Notes: generated by a model not told the origin, from the sequence alone. DNA of 64,000 nt from Brasenia schreberi (GCA_036023115.1 JAYKKT010000056.1:2972001-3036000), one strand, 5' to 3'. Positions 1-42,200 are shown, numbered from the stretch's first letter. Translations and numbers: made by a program.

Positions 1-2304
1 TTTATATATTACAATTATATGGTATATGTATACAAATTTTAGGTTCTATGGAACCCTCCACTGGTATCCAATCTTCTTAATTTTATTAAGTCTATGTAAT
101 AAGTAAATATGTCTTACTCTATGTGCACCTTGTGTGAGGTGTAAAAAACAAGTATGTTCATAATCAAAACAAGTAATAAATTAAAAACTCTAAAACTAGT
201 CACCAAGTTTTGGTAGCCCTGCGAGTCCCATCACGCATGCTAAAAGAGAATTTATACAAATTTTAGATTCTATAGAACCCTCCATTTGTATCTAATCTTC
301 TTAATTTTATTGAAAGTAAATAAAAAATAAGTCCAAGAGGACTCACTTTTTATTCGCTTTTCTTTTATGCATTGTGGGTCCAAATCAAGTTCTTTTCACA
401 ATAGCCTTCTTGTCTTAGCAAGCAAAGGTCGGTTCTTGCACTACAAAATTCTTGAATAGTAAAAGAAAAAATGCGTGTACACTTAAATTAAAATGTGAGC
501 ACAAAAATGGTTCATATTCCTATTGGTTTTCGGTCTTCATTGGATTTAGATCTCTAAATAGGACTTCGATCTCTAAATGGATATATGCCTCTAAATAGAT
601 ATGGATCCTAAATGGGATTCGAGACTTAATTTGGATATGACTAGAATAAACTCTAAGAAAATAATGCCCTAATTAATAATTATGAAATATGTAACTAATT
701 ATAAAAGTATTAAGATGCAAAACTTTTAAAGTTCAAAAAATCCTAATTCGTAGAGATCTTAAGATATAGAAAATCATGATTTGTAGAGATCATGATATGT
801 AGAGTTACACGAATTTTAAATATTTTATAAAATCAAATGTGCATGAAATTTAAAGAAAACATATGCAATGAGACGTAAGAACAGGATCTTGAACATACGT
901 GAATCAAATCTAATATGTAAAATAATTCTAACCTAGTCAAGAATTAAACTATCTACATAATAACAAAACTAAAGAATAAAGATGCAAGATAATTCAAAAG
1001 GAATTGATGCAAGGACTAAGGGAATGGATGTTCAAAACCTAATTAATAATTGATAGACGTTGTGCATGTTTATGATGTCCTAATGATGTATAAATCAAAA
1101 AACAAATTTGTAAGAAAATAAAAAACTTTTAAGAAACCTAAGACATAAGAGTCTAACTAATGATGGCTAAGAAATTTAAAACTAAGGTGAATAAAATCAA
1201 AAGAAACTAATTATGCTAACCATAGAAAAGAGAACGATATATGAAGGGCTTTTAAGAGTAGTCAATCCCCTCTTTGATTGATTTCTCACATTTTTGGAGC
1301 ATCTTTGGAATTTTGTGATCTTGCTAGATGGAGAAGGAGTTAGATGACTTTCTTTGATGAGATTGCTTTGGATGACACACATATTTGATCTCTTAGGCAA
1401 CATACACATACATCACATTGGGCAAGAAGAAGAAAAAAGAGAATTGAGAAAGTAGATGCTCCTTTGCTTAGTATTGTTCCCTTGCTTTGGATGAAAGAGA
1501 GATGGATATAATGGAGGCGAAGGGCCCATTTATAGAGGGGGTACAACTCTTTTAGAGATAAGAAACAACTAGATTTTAATTCATACAAAAACTCTAACGA
1601 TTCCTAAAAGGTAAGAATTTTGAGTTTTAAAATAAGTTTCTTTTTTATTTGGAGCTTGATGGCATGATTGAATTGGCTGACTCCCTTGGGGCTTGGGGCT
1701 CCTTGAGTGGCTCAGCTTGGTTTTGAGGCTTGACATGGCTTGAACCGCTTTTAAGGGTGGCTCAATTCCAATTTGAGTGCTTGTCTTACTTAAACCTTGA
1801 TGAAACTTGATAATTGTTGACCTTGAAGCATCAAAGTGGAACAACCCATTATGCCCTAATGTAGAGCTAATTCCAATGAGGCGAGTTGAGCCATGACTAA
1901 GGTAGGCTATATTTGGCTTAAAATTGAATTTTTAATACAATGCTTGACTAAGTAATTTGACTCAAAATGAATTTTCAACATCATAGCATGGGTTGATTAG
2001 GACAAACATAGGCTTGATAGGCTTGGATCACTTAGGCTAGGTTCAAATGAGACTTAAGCTTAATTGAGTTAAGCCTTGAGCCATGTACATAAATATATAA
2101 TAAGCTTTTAAATAAATACTCTTCTTTTGTCTTCTTTTTCGAAAATAAATATAAATGTAGATCTTTTTAGCAAAATGATAGTGATAAGAACAAGAGGAGA
2201 ACATGACAAGTATCTTGCATGAATTTTGGCTTCATTCATACATTTATGTGTCCAATAATATACCTAATATATAAAGTTTTTATGGAAAACCATCCCATTC
2301 CCTT
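1..2304. other. AT-rich intergenic DNA, no gene seen
   Basis: No open frame here resembles a known protein. About 58 bases at 31-88 recur, slightly changed, at 253-312. A run of short degenerate units built on the core tctctaaata lies at 549-620. On the minus strand around 1,516-1,537 there is a TATA-like box beside a purine-rich leader, as often seen in plant LTRs, but no paired repeat was found, so an LTR is only a guess. Confidence 0.5.
31..312. repeat. Pair of diverged direct repeats (31-88 and 253-312)
   Basis: The two blocks align over nearly 60 bases with a handful of substitutions; both begin with tacaaatttta and end in a stretch rich in cttaatttta. About 165 bases separate them. Origin unknown; they could be remnants of one local duplication. 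Confidence 0.7.
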
Positions 2305-2306
2305 AT

Positions 2307-2337
<31 letters not shown>

Positions 2338-2338
2338 C
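2305..2338. repeat. (CA)n(TA)n microsatellite
   Basis: A compound dinucleotide run: about nine CA units pass directly into TA units. Confidence 0.9.
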
Positions 2339-5300
2339 ATTAAAATCATCATTTTTGCAAATAGAACCTCATTTGATGCTCTCGATGTGCATAAACTTAT
2401 ATATACATATAAGTTTCAAAATTTGTATGTATAATAAATATAAAAGTCAGCCTATATTAAATATCCAATATAAATAATTTTTCTTTTAATAAAATCTCAT
2501 AAACAAATAAAATAAAAGCATGTTTTTATTTTGGCTTACCAAGAATTGTTTTTGGTAAAAATGGGTAACGGACCCAATAATTTTAAATGAAGTTCATTTA
2601 AGGTTAGAAACACATAGGGAGGAGTAAAATACTAGCCATGGTCAACCTATTTCATGGAATAAATTTTGGTGAAGCCTGTTTTACCATCTAGATCCAAAAG
2701 CCTTCGAAATTCCTCCTTGTTTCTTCTCTTCCAAAATATTTCATTTCTTTTTTATGTGAGCTCTAATTTATATAAAAACAAAGACTCAGGGTTTCATCCT
2801 ATGCGTCTTGAAATTAGCCTTTTAAAAATAATTTTAAAGAAAATATTTTTCTACAAAATTTTTGAGTGATCTCCAAATTTGTGGTACAAGTAATTTGCTT
2901 ATAGTTTATCGTATTTGTACTTTTTTTAATTGACCAAATTAGTGATCCCATATGAGTGCATGATGTTCATGTGCATGTGTATGTGGATATTTTGGATCCA
3001 ACCTCAATTATGTGGAGATGGCTCTATCCGTCGAGGTCTTGTTCTACTAAGAAGATGTTATAGAGAATAACAATTTTGTCATATTCTTTTACATATCCAA
3101 CCATGAATCCATCAAATTGTCATGTGAAGTCCTAAAAAGTAGAAAGTCAATACATGATGCATGAGAAGTTACTATGGAAGAACAAGCCTCTATATTCTTG
3201 TAGACATTATGTTAACTTGCACCAAGCTGAAATATACAATACATATTTCATCAAATGTGTTGAGCAACAAGTAAATAGTTTAAAGTGTTGCCTAGTACAT
3301 GCCAATTAGGAGAAGACTATGTTTATCATCCAAGTAAGAAGAGGCATCTTAGATAGCTAACTATTCAAGATTTTTTCTTTATTTCAAGATACATTTTAGC
3401 GGAACATGTTAAATATTATGAATAACTTAATATGAGTAATACCTTTCTCACGATTATCTTTTATTTGTAGGACTTTCTGGGAGTTAGTGATGGTACACAA
3501 ATTCTAGCATATGCACAAGGGGCGATCAATTATGCTTTTTAACAAAAAGGTGTAAGTAATATCACAAAATATATTTGATGTCATTGGTTTTGGTAAGCAC
3601 ATTCACTATATCTTCGCAGGGTAGGAATCAAGCAAAATTAACTCAATGGCACTTTAGAACATGCTTCATGATGATATTTACCCATTGTGATCCCACAAGG
3701 TATTACATCATATGACCTGCAAAACAACTCGTCATGTGTATATTGTAATTAACATTAGTCTTCTTAATAATACTTATGTAGGCAAATACTACCTTGCTAA
3801 TGGAGTACCTCTTAATAACTGGATTTCTAACTCTAGATTCAAAGTATCAATACCACTTGTTAGAGTTCAAAGCATTAGGTGCTAATCAAATTGGCCATAA
3901 AAAAGTTATTCAACCATAACATTGTTTATTACAAAATCGAACACATATTTAGAGTATTGAAAGCTTGATTTCTTATTTGAAAAAAACAAGTTCCATTTTC
4001 ATACAATATACAAATGCAAATTATACTTTCGGCATTTGCTTGACATAAACTTATTCTAACCCATGAACAAGATGTTGTACATTCTGAAGAGACATTGGTA
4101 ATTGTAATGAGATAAGTTATAGTGGTAGACCACCCATTGATCATATTCTATATGGTCAACTACATGCACCACATGGTTAAGTCACTTAGAGATTTACTGA
4201 CAAATATAATATGGGAAGGAAGAGTGTCATAATAATAAGTGCTTTATATTGTTCATTATAGATTCCTACATTATTTCATTTGTTTATCATGGTGATTTTA
4301 TCTTTTTAATATATTATTTGACTTGACTGACAATTTTTCTTTTGTTTTTATGTACAAGGGCAACATGACACTTGATTCAGCGGATAAGTGTTGACCATTG
4401 ATTTATGGGACATACTCTCTATATCTTATACGACACTTATGAAGAAGCATCGAACCATTGATTTTTGCATTGTGAAGAGAGCCAAATGGATGCAACCTTG
4501 TCTTTTGGACTTCATTGCTTCTTCTTTTTTGCATTGTCTTCAATTTATTTTCTTAGTTGTCTTGTAAACAACGTGGTAACAATTACCCTCTCACTTTGAT
4601 TATACTTTTATTTATAGAACTTATGATCTTTTTCTATGCCGGATTGGTCATCGTTATTTTGGTAATAGATGTTTGGATTTTTCATGTGTCATATTTTGAT
4701 GATTGATGGTCAATGTTGGATGGATTAATTTTGATGGATGGTGGCTGGTGGATGAGATTGCTTGATGATGGGTGATGGAAGGTGGATGTTGTATTTGCTA
4801 TTATTTTTTATGTCACGTGTTGAAATATTAAATGATAGATGGTCCGAATGTTAAATAGTGGATGGTTGACTAGTTGATTTTGGATATTATGTTTTGCTAT
4901 TAGAACACCATCGACGGATTTTTACATGGGAGATATTGAACCTTACTGCTATTATTTAGTTTGTATGTTGGAATGATCTGATGGTGAATGTTGCATAGTA
5001 GATATTAAATAGGTTCTCAGTGTTATTAGGTTGTAGGTAATAATGTTGAAAGGTTGAGAGGAATATTAATAGATGTTTATATTGAAAATTTATGATCGTC
5101 ATTTTTGTGAAGGTTTAGAAACTACATTTGATTAAGTATATGATCTTATGTTGAGGGACAAAAAATGTACATAATTGTTTAAAAGAAAAGAAAAGAAAAA
5201 TTATAAGAAAAAACAAAAGCTATAGAAGAAAAAATATGGTTTCAGCAAATGAATACTCATGGTATCATCAAACTCGTAGTGTAGTTTCATGCTCAATGTG

Positions 5301-7615
5301 AACACAGAACTCACTATGTTGCGACACTGCCATTTCTAGTTCATTCTATTCCAGTTACCACTCTGGCATTATCTGAAAAAGTTTCACTCAAAGTGATCCT
5401 TTAAGCTTGCATCAATTATCATTACCCCATGTTTGATATCATACCTAGTTGTTGAAAACTGATGATATTATAAAATGAGCTGCATGTGCAACACAAATAT
5501 CAACAACAATGTAGACATCAGCCACAACCATAATTCAGTAAAGGATTGGATAAAATAATGAAGAAATGAATAAAATTTCCTCATAATTTACTTATTCCTG
5601 TATCTCTAATAGAAATTCACTTAGAACCTTACCATAAATCACCAATACCAAGTAGTTGACCTGTGTTTCCACAAGTTCAATGTCCTTTCATTAATCGGGC
5701 TACCCCACCCTTAGTAATTCTCTTATTGGAGAACCAAATATATGAGAAAATTATTAGAAAACTATGTCAATGCTGCTCATTTGGGGATTTTAACTAGGGG
5801 TTCAAAGAATATAAATTTTTTGTTCAATAATACAATGTTTAGGATTGCTTTAGAGGGACACTAAATAGTTATCTTTAACATTCAATACATTTCTTAATCA
5901 GTTCTTGTTTCCTCAACAAGCAAAGCATTTTGCCATATCAAGTGGTTTTATTTGCCCCATGGTATGTGTAGCTAAAATAGATTAAAGTGATAACAATGAA
6001 ATCATTGGAACATAAGAGTACCAAAGTTGGTTTGAGCTTAACCTTTGGTATTAATATAAAATTTCTGAAAAAAGAAGCTTCCTAGATACTCACTAACGCC
6101 TTCATTAGCTTTTTGTCTCTACTTATAAGTCCAATGCCTCTAAAATGTGACTATAAATAAGTTTTGACGGAGTTAGTTAGTTTGCCAATTATGGTTAGAA
6201 AAACATTTCAGTCACATTAAGTTTTATGTCTGCACTTGGACTTATGAGCTTTATTTTTAGCTAAGACCCAAACCAAGTTACATAGTTCAGTAACCAGGAT
6301 CAACCGCATTGAATACTTGGTAAGTGTTGTGCTATGTAATATTAACTCTAGTTTGGATCACATGTCATCATTCAAGGACCGAATTCATGTTTATCGAGTT
6401 ATACATTTGACTAACAAAGATTAAACAAAAAGTCAAGTTTGTAAGGTCAATAAGCCAATTCATGTTGGACTCATTCAATTTATAACTCATCTCAAAATGA
6501 GCTTGGCTTATAGTAGATCTTTGTCTTATCATTTGTCTTGATGAAACAATACAAGATAAAAGTTTGACCTCACCCTTAAGCTTGTTTGCTAGTCCAAATT
6601 TTATGTATATCTGCAGTCATTTTGCAACAGGGTTTATGGCTTGTTCATAAGAAGGCTCTAAAACAACTTGTCTTAGGGACTCAAGAATCCCAGCTCAATC
6701 AGTAAAGGGAATGTCGATCCAAGGGAAACCAAATTTGGAAGTTGTTGATATTTTTTTGCAAACCCAGTTTGCTTGTACAAATTCATTCCATTATGATATA
6801 ATTTACTATTTAGTACAGGTATTAGACATTTGAAAAAGAATAAATCATCAAAGCTTCATTTCAATACCTTTAAGAACTTTATCATATAAGGTGAACTTAT
6901 ATGACAAATCTTCAAAGATAAGTATTAAACTTATGTAAATTGAAAAAAAGTTTAGAATGAAAATTGAATAATTCTTTCAGAAAGATCATGTGAAAAAACT
7001 ATTCATCAAAGATATCAAACTATATTTGATTTATTCCCAAGAATTTCTACAAGTTCATAGGTTTATGTTTTAGATTCACTCGATTTCTTAAAAATGCTAC
7101 TTTAACGTACCATTCCAAGTATAGGGAACCTCATCTTCTTTCACAAAGCAATGCTTGAGGGAGAGATGAATGAACTCGATTGAAACAACTACATTTATCA
7201 AGGTGCATTAGGACTCCATATCTTTAAAATGAGCACAAGATGTATGAAGAGTTAAGCTTTTCTAGCATAAATACAACAATGACTATAAAAAGTCATGACA
7301 AACTTGTTTGTGGTACGTAGAAGAAATATATAAATTTCTTAGGATGATAATGGATTGGTCTATGAATGAGTACTCCTATCCCACATTATGTATTCAATCC
7401 TCAATCTTGTGCTCCTTATTCACCTTGTCACTTGTTCGTATGGTATAAGCGTAGGCCATTTTTTGTTCCACACTTATTCAAGGTGACTGTTGTGTCCCTA
7501 TATTTAATTTTGACTTCAATATCATTTTAAAAAGTAAAAGTTTTTTAGCAAAACTTGTAATCTAATTCAACTAATCTAAACAATTTTCTTATATATAATT
7601 CAAATAATCTACACT
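2339..7615. other. AT-rich intergenic DNA, no gene seen
   Basis: Over five kilobases without a supportable coding region, RNA gene or recognisable transposon domain. The open frames are short and low in complexity. Very old, unrecognisable transposon sequence is likely but not shown. Confidence 0.5.
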
Positions 7616-7660
7616 ATTATATATATATATATACATATATATATGTATATATATATATAC

Positions 7661-7691
<31 letters not shown>

Positions 7692-7692
7692 A
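7616..7692. repeat. (AT)n microsatellite with self-complementary blocks
   Basis: About 75 bases of alternating AT broken at intervals by gtat and tacat. The breaks are placed so that the tract is made of nested palindromes, which could fold into hairpins or cruciforms. Confidence 0.85.
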
Positions 7693-7904
7693 AAGGAGGG
7701 AGAGAGAGGGGTGTATATAAACTTATTATGCAAACTACTACCCCTCTATTTATTGTTTAGATTAATATAGATGAATGATTCATATTCAAATACTAAAAAG
7801 TTGCATTTTACTTTTTATAATGATTACTTATTAGTTAGGAAACAAAGTATGCCTACTTGAGTAACAAGTAATTTTATACCATTTGATTTCCATAATTGCT
7901 ATTC

Positions 7905-8240
7905 GTGCACCCTTTTTTCAAAAAAAATCAAATTACCCTAACTGTAGATTCTCTCTCCCCTCTTCTTTCTCATCATTTTCCCCCCTCCCAGCGATCCGTG
8001 TTGGCTTCTCCTTTCTTCCAAACATCCTTTCTTGATCTTCCTCTCTCTGACAATCACTTTTAATATCATTATCTTGTTCAATCATTTGATTTTTCTCTAA
8101 ATCTTACTCTCTTCAATTCTTTTTTTTAAAACTTTATTGAATGATTTTTTGATCTTTTATCAATCTCTCTCGATCTCTTTCAAACTTCTTTCTCTTTTAT
8201 TCTCAATTTATATTGATCTAAACATAAATCTCATGAAAAA
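7905..8240. other. Pyrimidine-rich tract
   Basis: About 330 bases rich in C and T on the plus strand, with many ctctct and ttctt runs. No reading frame is supported. Such tracts occur in plant leaders and transposon ends; no assignment is made. Confidence 0.5.
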
Positions 8241-8309
8241 TTGATATAAAATGGAACTTTAAATCATCGGTTACGACAAATATTTTTATGAGAGAAGAAA
8301 TCGGCAATC

Positions 8310-8580
8310 GACGATAAGACATACTTAAGGTGTATTTTACTTAAGGGATAGACCTGCCCACAATGCATCACTATTTGAGGAGCAATGTACCATGAGTGCG
8401 CTTTTATCCTAAAGATGTTGTGACTAATCTGCGTTCCTCTTATAATGGATGATGAAACACACTTAAGGTGTGTTATATTAAAATAATAGACCCACCTTGG
8501 GTGTGCTGCCATTTGAAGGTTGGCACATCTTGGGTGCGTCATTGTTTTAAGGCTGACTGGCATTGGGCATGTCATTTTTA
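8310..8580. repeat. Degenerate tandem repeat, period about 138 bp
   Basis: The core cttaaggtgt at 8,324 returns at 8,462 in a similar setting, followed both times by wording related to gacccaccttgggtgtg. Shorter echoes (cacatcttgggtgcgtcat) fill the rest. The 138-codon minus-strand open frame over this block is an effect of the repeat, not a gene. Confidence 0.55.
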
Positions 8581-8739
8581 AAAAAAATAGTGTCTGCATC
8601 GAGAGAATGGAAGAGAGAAAATTGACAAAAGGCAATTTCAAAAAATTGATAAAAAAGGTACATAAATAGTAAACACTCATCTAGTAGAGATGGCCATATG
8701 CGATTTTTGTTTACCCCCTTCTCTATCTCATTATATTTA

Positions 8740-8790
8740 TATCTATCTATCTATACACACATACACACACACACACACATATATATATAG
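8740..8790. repeat. Compound (TATC)n(AC)n(AT)n microsatellite
   Basis: A short tatc run passes into about twelve AC units and then AT units. Confidence 0.9.
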
Positions 8791-11160
8791 GAAAACTGGG
8801 AGTTGTTAGATACCCTCCTATGCCAAACTCTACTAGATGTTTTGTGTTGTTCGTGTGATCACACAAATGATGTAAATCAAGCAATATACATGGGTGTATT
8901 AAATGCGACACGAGATGGGTATCTTGATCACCATTGTCCAATTGATCACATATGAGTTGAGTATTTGTTATCCTTTACATTTTCAGTACTTGTTAGAAAG
9001 ATATTAAAGTTTTTCTAAGCACGACCTCACAAATATTTTCTTCTTAGTACTTCTTAGGCATGGCATATTAGAATAATTATGTGTAGATGTTGAGGTGTAT
9101 GAGAGAGTAATATACAATAAATATATTACCCAAGGTAGTTTGTAATGATCGTGATCTTTTACTTATGAATGCAATTGAGATCATATTCCAAGAGACAATA
9201 CATTTCTTATACATACATCATATTGCCAAGAACATCTAAGGATATATTGTTCGGTTAGTGAGGAATAAATAAATAATCACTGCATTTTGTGGTAGTTGGA
9301 AGAAGGTTATTGACTGAGTGAATGAAAGCATGTATATAGAGGCATTAGCTATGATGGAGATGAGGTGAAAACAATTATATACAATAATTTCTTAAATTAA
9401 GAAACAAGGATTGACCCAATATAAAGAGAGGATTGTCTAAGCATGGACGAATAAGGTGGTGCACTACGGTGCTCATATGACTAACCAGTAAGTAAGTATG
9501 CTTGTAGTGTGTTGGTCCATAGGATTGAGGGTACACATGTATAGTTAAAAGGGTTCCTCGATAACTCTGCTAAATGGTTTGATATGATATGGTCCCAACT
9601 CCATTTATTGATACAGTTGTAGGTCACAAAACTAAAGAAGTTTTTTAAGAAATCACAAATTGTTAACATGCATTATATTGATTGTACACAAGAGATGATA
9701 AAAAATTTAGAGAGAAGAGTCTTGCGACATTCACTTCATCTAATTATCAAAGAGATGAGTCTTATAGAAATAGTAGGTATAGATCCCCATTCATGTCGAT
9801 ATACACTACAGTGATTGCATGGATTGTCATATGGGTGCAAGCCCAATATTCTTTTAAAGAATAATGAGGCTCTCCAACTTTCTTCAATTGATGTATTGAA
9901 GCTTGATATGAAAGTAAAAATACCTTTCACATGCGAATATGAGGACCAAAGAAAGATAACTAAGATGCATAACATTATCCACCAAGTACTAACTCATTCT
10001 AATATAGAAACATAGAGCAAGCTGGTTGACTTATTAGATGAGCATCTAAATCCTTATCATACTACGCTAGACGAGCCACCTCTTTGGCATCTTAAAGGCA
10101 AATCTTCATAAATATCTATTAAGAAGGAGTTGTCAATGAAGAGAGGAATGTTACTCGAGAAAATGCTAGTAGGAGCCTTGATAAGTTTGTTGTATTTTCT
10201 TGTTTGCATTGACCTATTGCAACAAGTTTGATTCTTTATTTTGTTTCTATTTTCTAAAGACATATGGTAGATGGATCCTTGATACCGTCTATATTTTCAT
10301 CTTGTCAACATTATAAACATGATAGTGTTGTTATTGAGTTTATTGGTTCATACATGTATGCATATTATCTTGAATTAAGAGGATGGGGCGATAATAATGT
10401 ATACAGTATAGATAATGGTTAGCAACTTATGTATTAAGTTGTATGCTCTTTCAATGTTTTGATTATATATATTGATTACCTACTTGCTTAAGTAGACATT
10501 GATTCTACAAATTTGCTTAATTGTATAATGATTCTGCTTAATTTTTTTATATGTGATAAAAAGTATACCACAGTCGTTCGATGTTTATATATGTATATAT
10601 AAGGTGAGAGAGATCAAGAAATATGAAAGGAGAAAAGCGAATACAATTATTTAAGTACAACATACAATACACATATATTCACTTAGTTACATGTACAATA
10701 CAAAATAATCACACCTATTCTTCATCATTGTTAGGCATTTAGTCAATCATCATTTTGTATACTCTCTTACAACAGTCGTTAAGGAGGTTTGTCATATCAT
10801 GACATAATGGTAATAGATGCGGGTACTATATGGCTATCCAAATCATGTCTTATCGTTTGTAAAACATCAACACCACACTCGAACAAAAGTAAAAGATGGG
10901 TGAATGCTTGCAACAACCAAAGTATAAAATAACGGATAAATAAAAGATTAGTATATTATTTGATCTGCCATTCATGACATTGAAGAGTGACTCCTTGTTA
11001 TAGGACGGAGGTGTCTATATCAATTTGCATAATCTTTCAATAAAAATAGATGTGTTCATATAATATGCTATCTCATATATGAATCATCACATTCTTGTAG
11101 GTATGATGTCTGTACACTAATGTGTTGTGGTCCAAGGCAATGTGAGCTATGTGAATGCCA
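8791..11160. other. AT-rich intergenic DNA, no gene seen
   Basis: Only short unconvincing frames. It lies just downstream, in minus-strand sense, of the plant-mobile-domain fragment and may be part of the same decayed element, but I cannot show this. Confidence 0.4.
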
Positions 11161-12010
11161 CTATATATCTTGTGGATGATACTCCACTTTATAAGCATGT
11201 GGTTTTGTTGACTTGTATGCTACAATGGGCTTTAACAACTCAATTGGGATTTGCCGATAATTACCAATTTGGCGAGTAACTCGGTTTTGTATATATGTCT
11301 CTATGATATCTAAACATTGAATGCATCTATGAAATAGAAACAAGTGATAGGTGTCATCCTTGTATCTATTCTAACAATAGGACTGCTAAGTGACCCGAGA
11401 AAAAAAGAAACATCAAATGATAGAAACATTATAATAACATTGTTTGTGTAACGTAATAACAATCAAATACCCACTCCTAAACACATACCTTGTGAACCTA
11501 CATCGAGTCAAACTACCCATGATATGGAGCAAGACAATCAGAAAAATGATTTCTATGAGTGATATTTCTCATCCCCTAGCGACAACAGATTGCCCATCAA
11601 TCCATCGCGAGCAGTGCCTAATTATAAAGGTTAGAAAATACTCATAAATACATACCTATAGTATATAAAAAATAACATGTAGGCTGACATCAATTTATTG
11701 CTAAACTCCAACAAACATAAAGGAGAAACTAGTACTTGCAATAAAGTACTATATCTACTAAGTTGGTGTACCTTTGTACGAGAAGCCTTTCCTAACTATT
11801 TGTACAACTAAGTCAATGTCGCTGCACTCCAAGCATACTCGCTGAGCCTCGGTAAACAAAAGGCAATAACTGAGCTACAAAAATTGGGCTCTATCTCTCG
11901 ACTTATCTTGATACATTGCATACCCTATGTGGTACAACAAAAATAATGCTTTTTGGCTCCAATGTAATCCCCTTCTCAGAGCATGTACTTGAAGCATCTC
12001 AAACTTCATA
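11161..12010 (-). pseudogene. Plant mobile domain (PMD) transposon protein, decayed fragment
   Basis: Minus-strand translation shows two motifs typical of transposon-derived plant mobile domain proteins. The first is LLYHIGYAMYQDKSRDRAQF (about 11,945-11,880), matching the family's leucine-rich helix followed by F-x-D-K-S. The second is RVTRQIGNYRQIP (about 11,290-11,250), matching the family's VxRQFGxxQxIP signature near the C-terminus. The spacing and order fit the family. A stop codon follows the first motif and frames shift between the pieces, so this is not functional. PMD proteins are carried by plant MULE- and gypsy-type elements and also exist as host genes (MAIN family). The calls rest on short motifs. 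Confidence 0.5.
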
Positions 12011-12258
12011 CCTTCATACTTCATCTACAATTTCATTTTATCACAATTCATACCCATTAGTTAAGCCACAATATCTATCTTATTGCACGTGTGAAGGCTA
12101 CAAGGCAACCACTCATCAAAAGTCATGAAAATTGGTAGTAATCTCACCCCACTACATATGAAAGCTATTAATCTTGGGTTATCATTTCTCAATAAAAGTA
12201 GTAAGCAATGACGGATCCAAAGTCTGAAACAACAACCATCCTTCCTCGGATAATCCAA

Positions 12259-13184
12259 AACATTACATGATATCCTATCAACTACCTAGGAGTACTATTT
12301 CTCGCAAAAATGGCCACTCAACTGAAGAGTTGTATCTCGTGTGACAACCCAGAATGTAAGCATTTTACTCGTCCTCCTCCATAAGGTATATCATTACCTC
12401 TCCAAGCCATTCCTACTATAGAATTGAAAACCTTTGATTTAATTTGAATGTGTAAGAAAATGTGTAATAAGCAATTAAGTGTATATTATAAACAATATAG
12501 TAATGGACATGACTTCAACGTGTTCACTAGAGTAGCGGGTCACGGCCAAGGTGTGCCCACACAATGTAACGTGCCTAGGTCTCCTTCTTGGAGGTAGAGA
12601 AACACACCCATGTCACATTTATGGAGGCACAGAAATGTGCTTCATGCATGTGAGATCAAAACTGTCAAGTGTGGCTTGGCCGCAGTACTGACCACATGGC
12701 ATCACGTCTTAAGCTCATCTCTTTTCCGACGGCCACCTTTTCCAACTCGTCGGTCAAACAAAGAAAACATCTATTTTTTAAAACAAACAATATTTATCAA
12801 TCTCGATTTTAAACATACAAATTCTGGATGATTGTAAGCACTATCATTCAATATTGATTCAAGCGTGATTCTTCAAGAAAGTATGAAAGTATGACATGAT
12901 CCTTAAAGAATGAAAGTATGATAGAGAAGAATGAAAATTTGATTTTGAAGAACATGCAATTGTTTTTCAAGTACAATGAAATCACAATGAAGTTGTAAGA
13001 AAATGTTTAATGAAAAAGAGTTGAAGAAGATGGACGAACATTTGGTGGTGTAGAAAAATAGTAGTGAACAAAAAAAAAGTATTTTTGAGAAGTGTATGCT
13101 TAGTAAAAATGAATACCCTTTAGGTTGTGTTATCTGTAGGATCTCTCGTGACCCATGTACAAAACAAACATGTAGCCTACGCAT
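12259..13184. other. Intergenic DNA upstream of the ligase gene
   Basis: No gene seen. 12,530-12,740 is richer in G and C than its surroundings and carries degenerate repeats mentioning cacac and ggcacg; it may be the end of the element represented by the PMD fragment. The rest is AT-rich. Confidence 0.4.
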
Positions 13185-13576
13185 CTAGCGTCGGAAAACT
13201 CGACTCTCTGCCGCCACTCGAGCCCAACCCCAGTTCGGCCGATCCCACGACATAGGCGCTGCTTTTCCGCCGTCTGCCCGACCGCTCTTAGCCGCGCTGA
13301 CATCTAACCGGGCCAGTCACACTGCCGTTTGAGTCACCCCTCAGTCCTCCCGCCGGTTGCCGCCCTGCAGCTTCCGACTTCTGATACCCGGGTTCCCCTG
13401 AGGGAGCAACAGAAACCCCAAAGCAAAGCGCTTCGTGTTCTGCTTCTGTGAGTAGCAGCAAGACTTTATTCAAGCTCGTGTGTGTGCGGAAACTCATCGT
13501 GTCAATGACGTCTTAGGCTTATCGTAAAGTATGCAAAACTTATTATCTACGAAGAGTTTTCTACGCCACCGGATCG
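13185..13576 (+). promoter_or_regulatory. GC-rich leader/promoter region of the ligase gene
   Basis: An abrupt rise in G+C and CpG content compared with the AT-rich DNA upstream, directly before exon 1. In the frame of exon 1 an upstream TAG (in the tcttagg at about 13,511) precedes the ATG with no other in-frame ATG between, which supports 13,577 as the start. A clear TATA box was not identified. The frame between that stop and the ATG is open, so a spliced-on upstream exon adding an organelle-targeting peptide cannot be excluded. Confidence 0.4.
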
Positions 13577-41999
<28,423 letters not shown>

Positions 42000-42200
42000 T
42001 CAACATTGAACACCCGCTGCAGAATTTCAACTTTATTCTCTGCAGCGTGTGGCACCAATTGTCATTGGTTTCAAGTGATGATTATCTTGTGATTTACTTG
42101 TAACGATTCAGAATTTTCAGTCATGTTGAGGGGACGTTTAATTGTTTGTACTGTTGCCTCAAAATATCATCATTTAAGACATTAAAATGGTTGACCATCT

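Noticed and set aside
8264..8680. 138-codon minus-strand open frame
   Set aside because: It overlies a degenerate tandem repeat, and its internal amino-acid repetition simply follows the DNA repeat. No known domain.
13288..13497. Minus-strand open frame rich in Gly, Pro and Arg upstream of the ligase gene
   Set aside because: GC-rich leader DNA; no protein similarity recognised, and the opposite strand is the promoter side of a well-supported gene.
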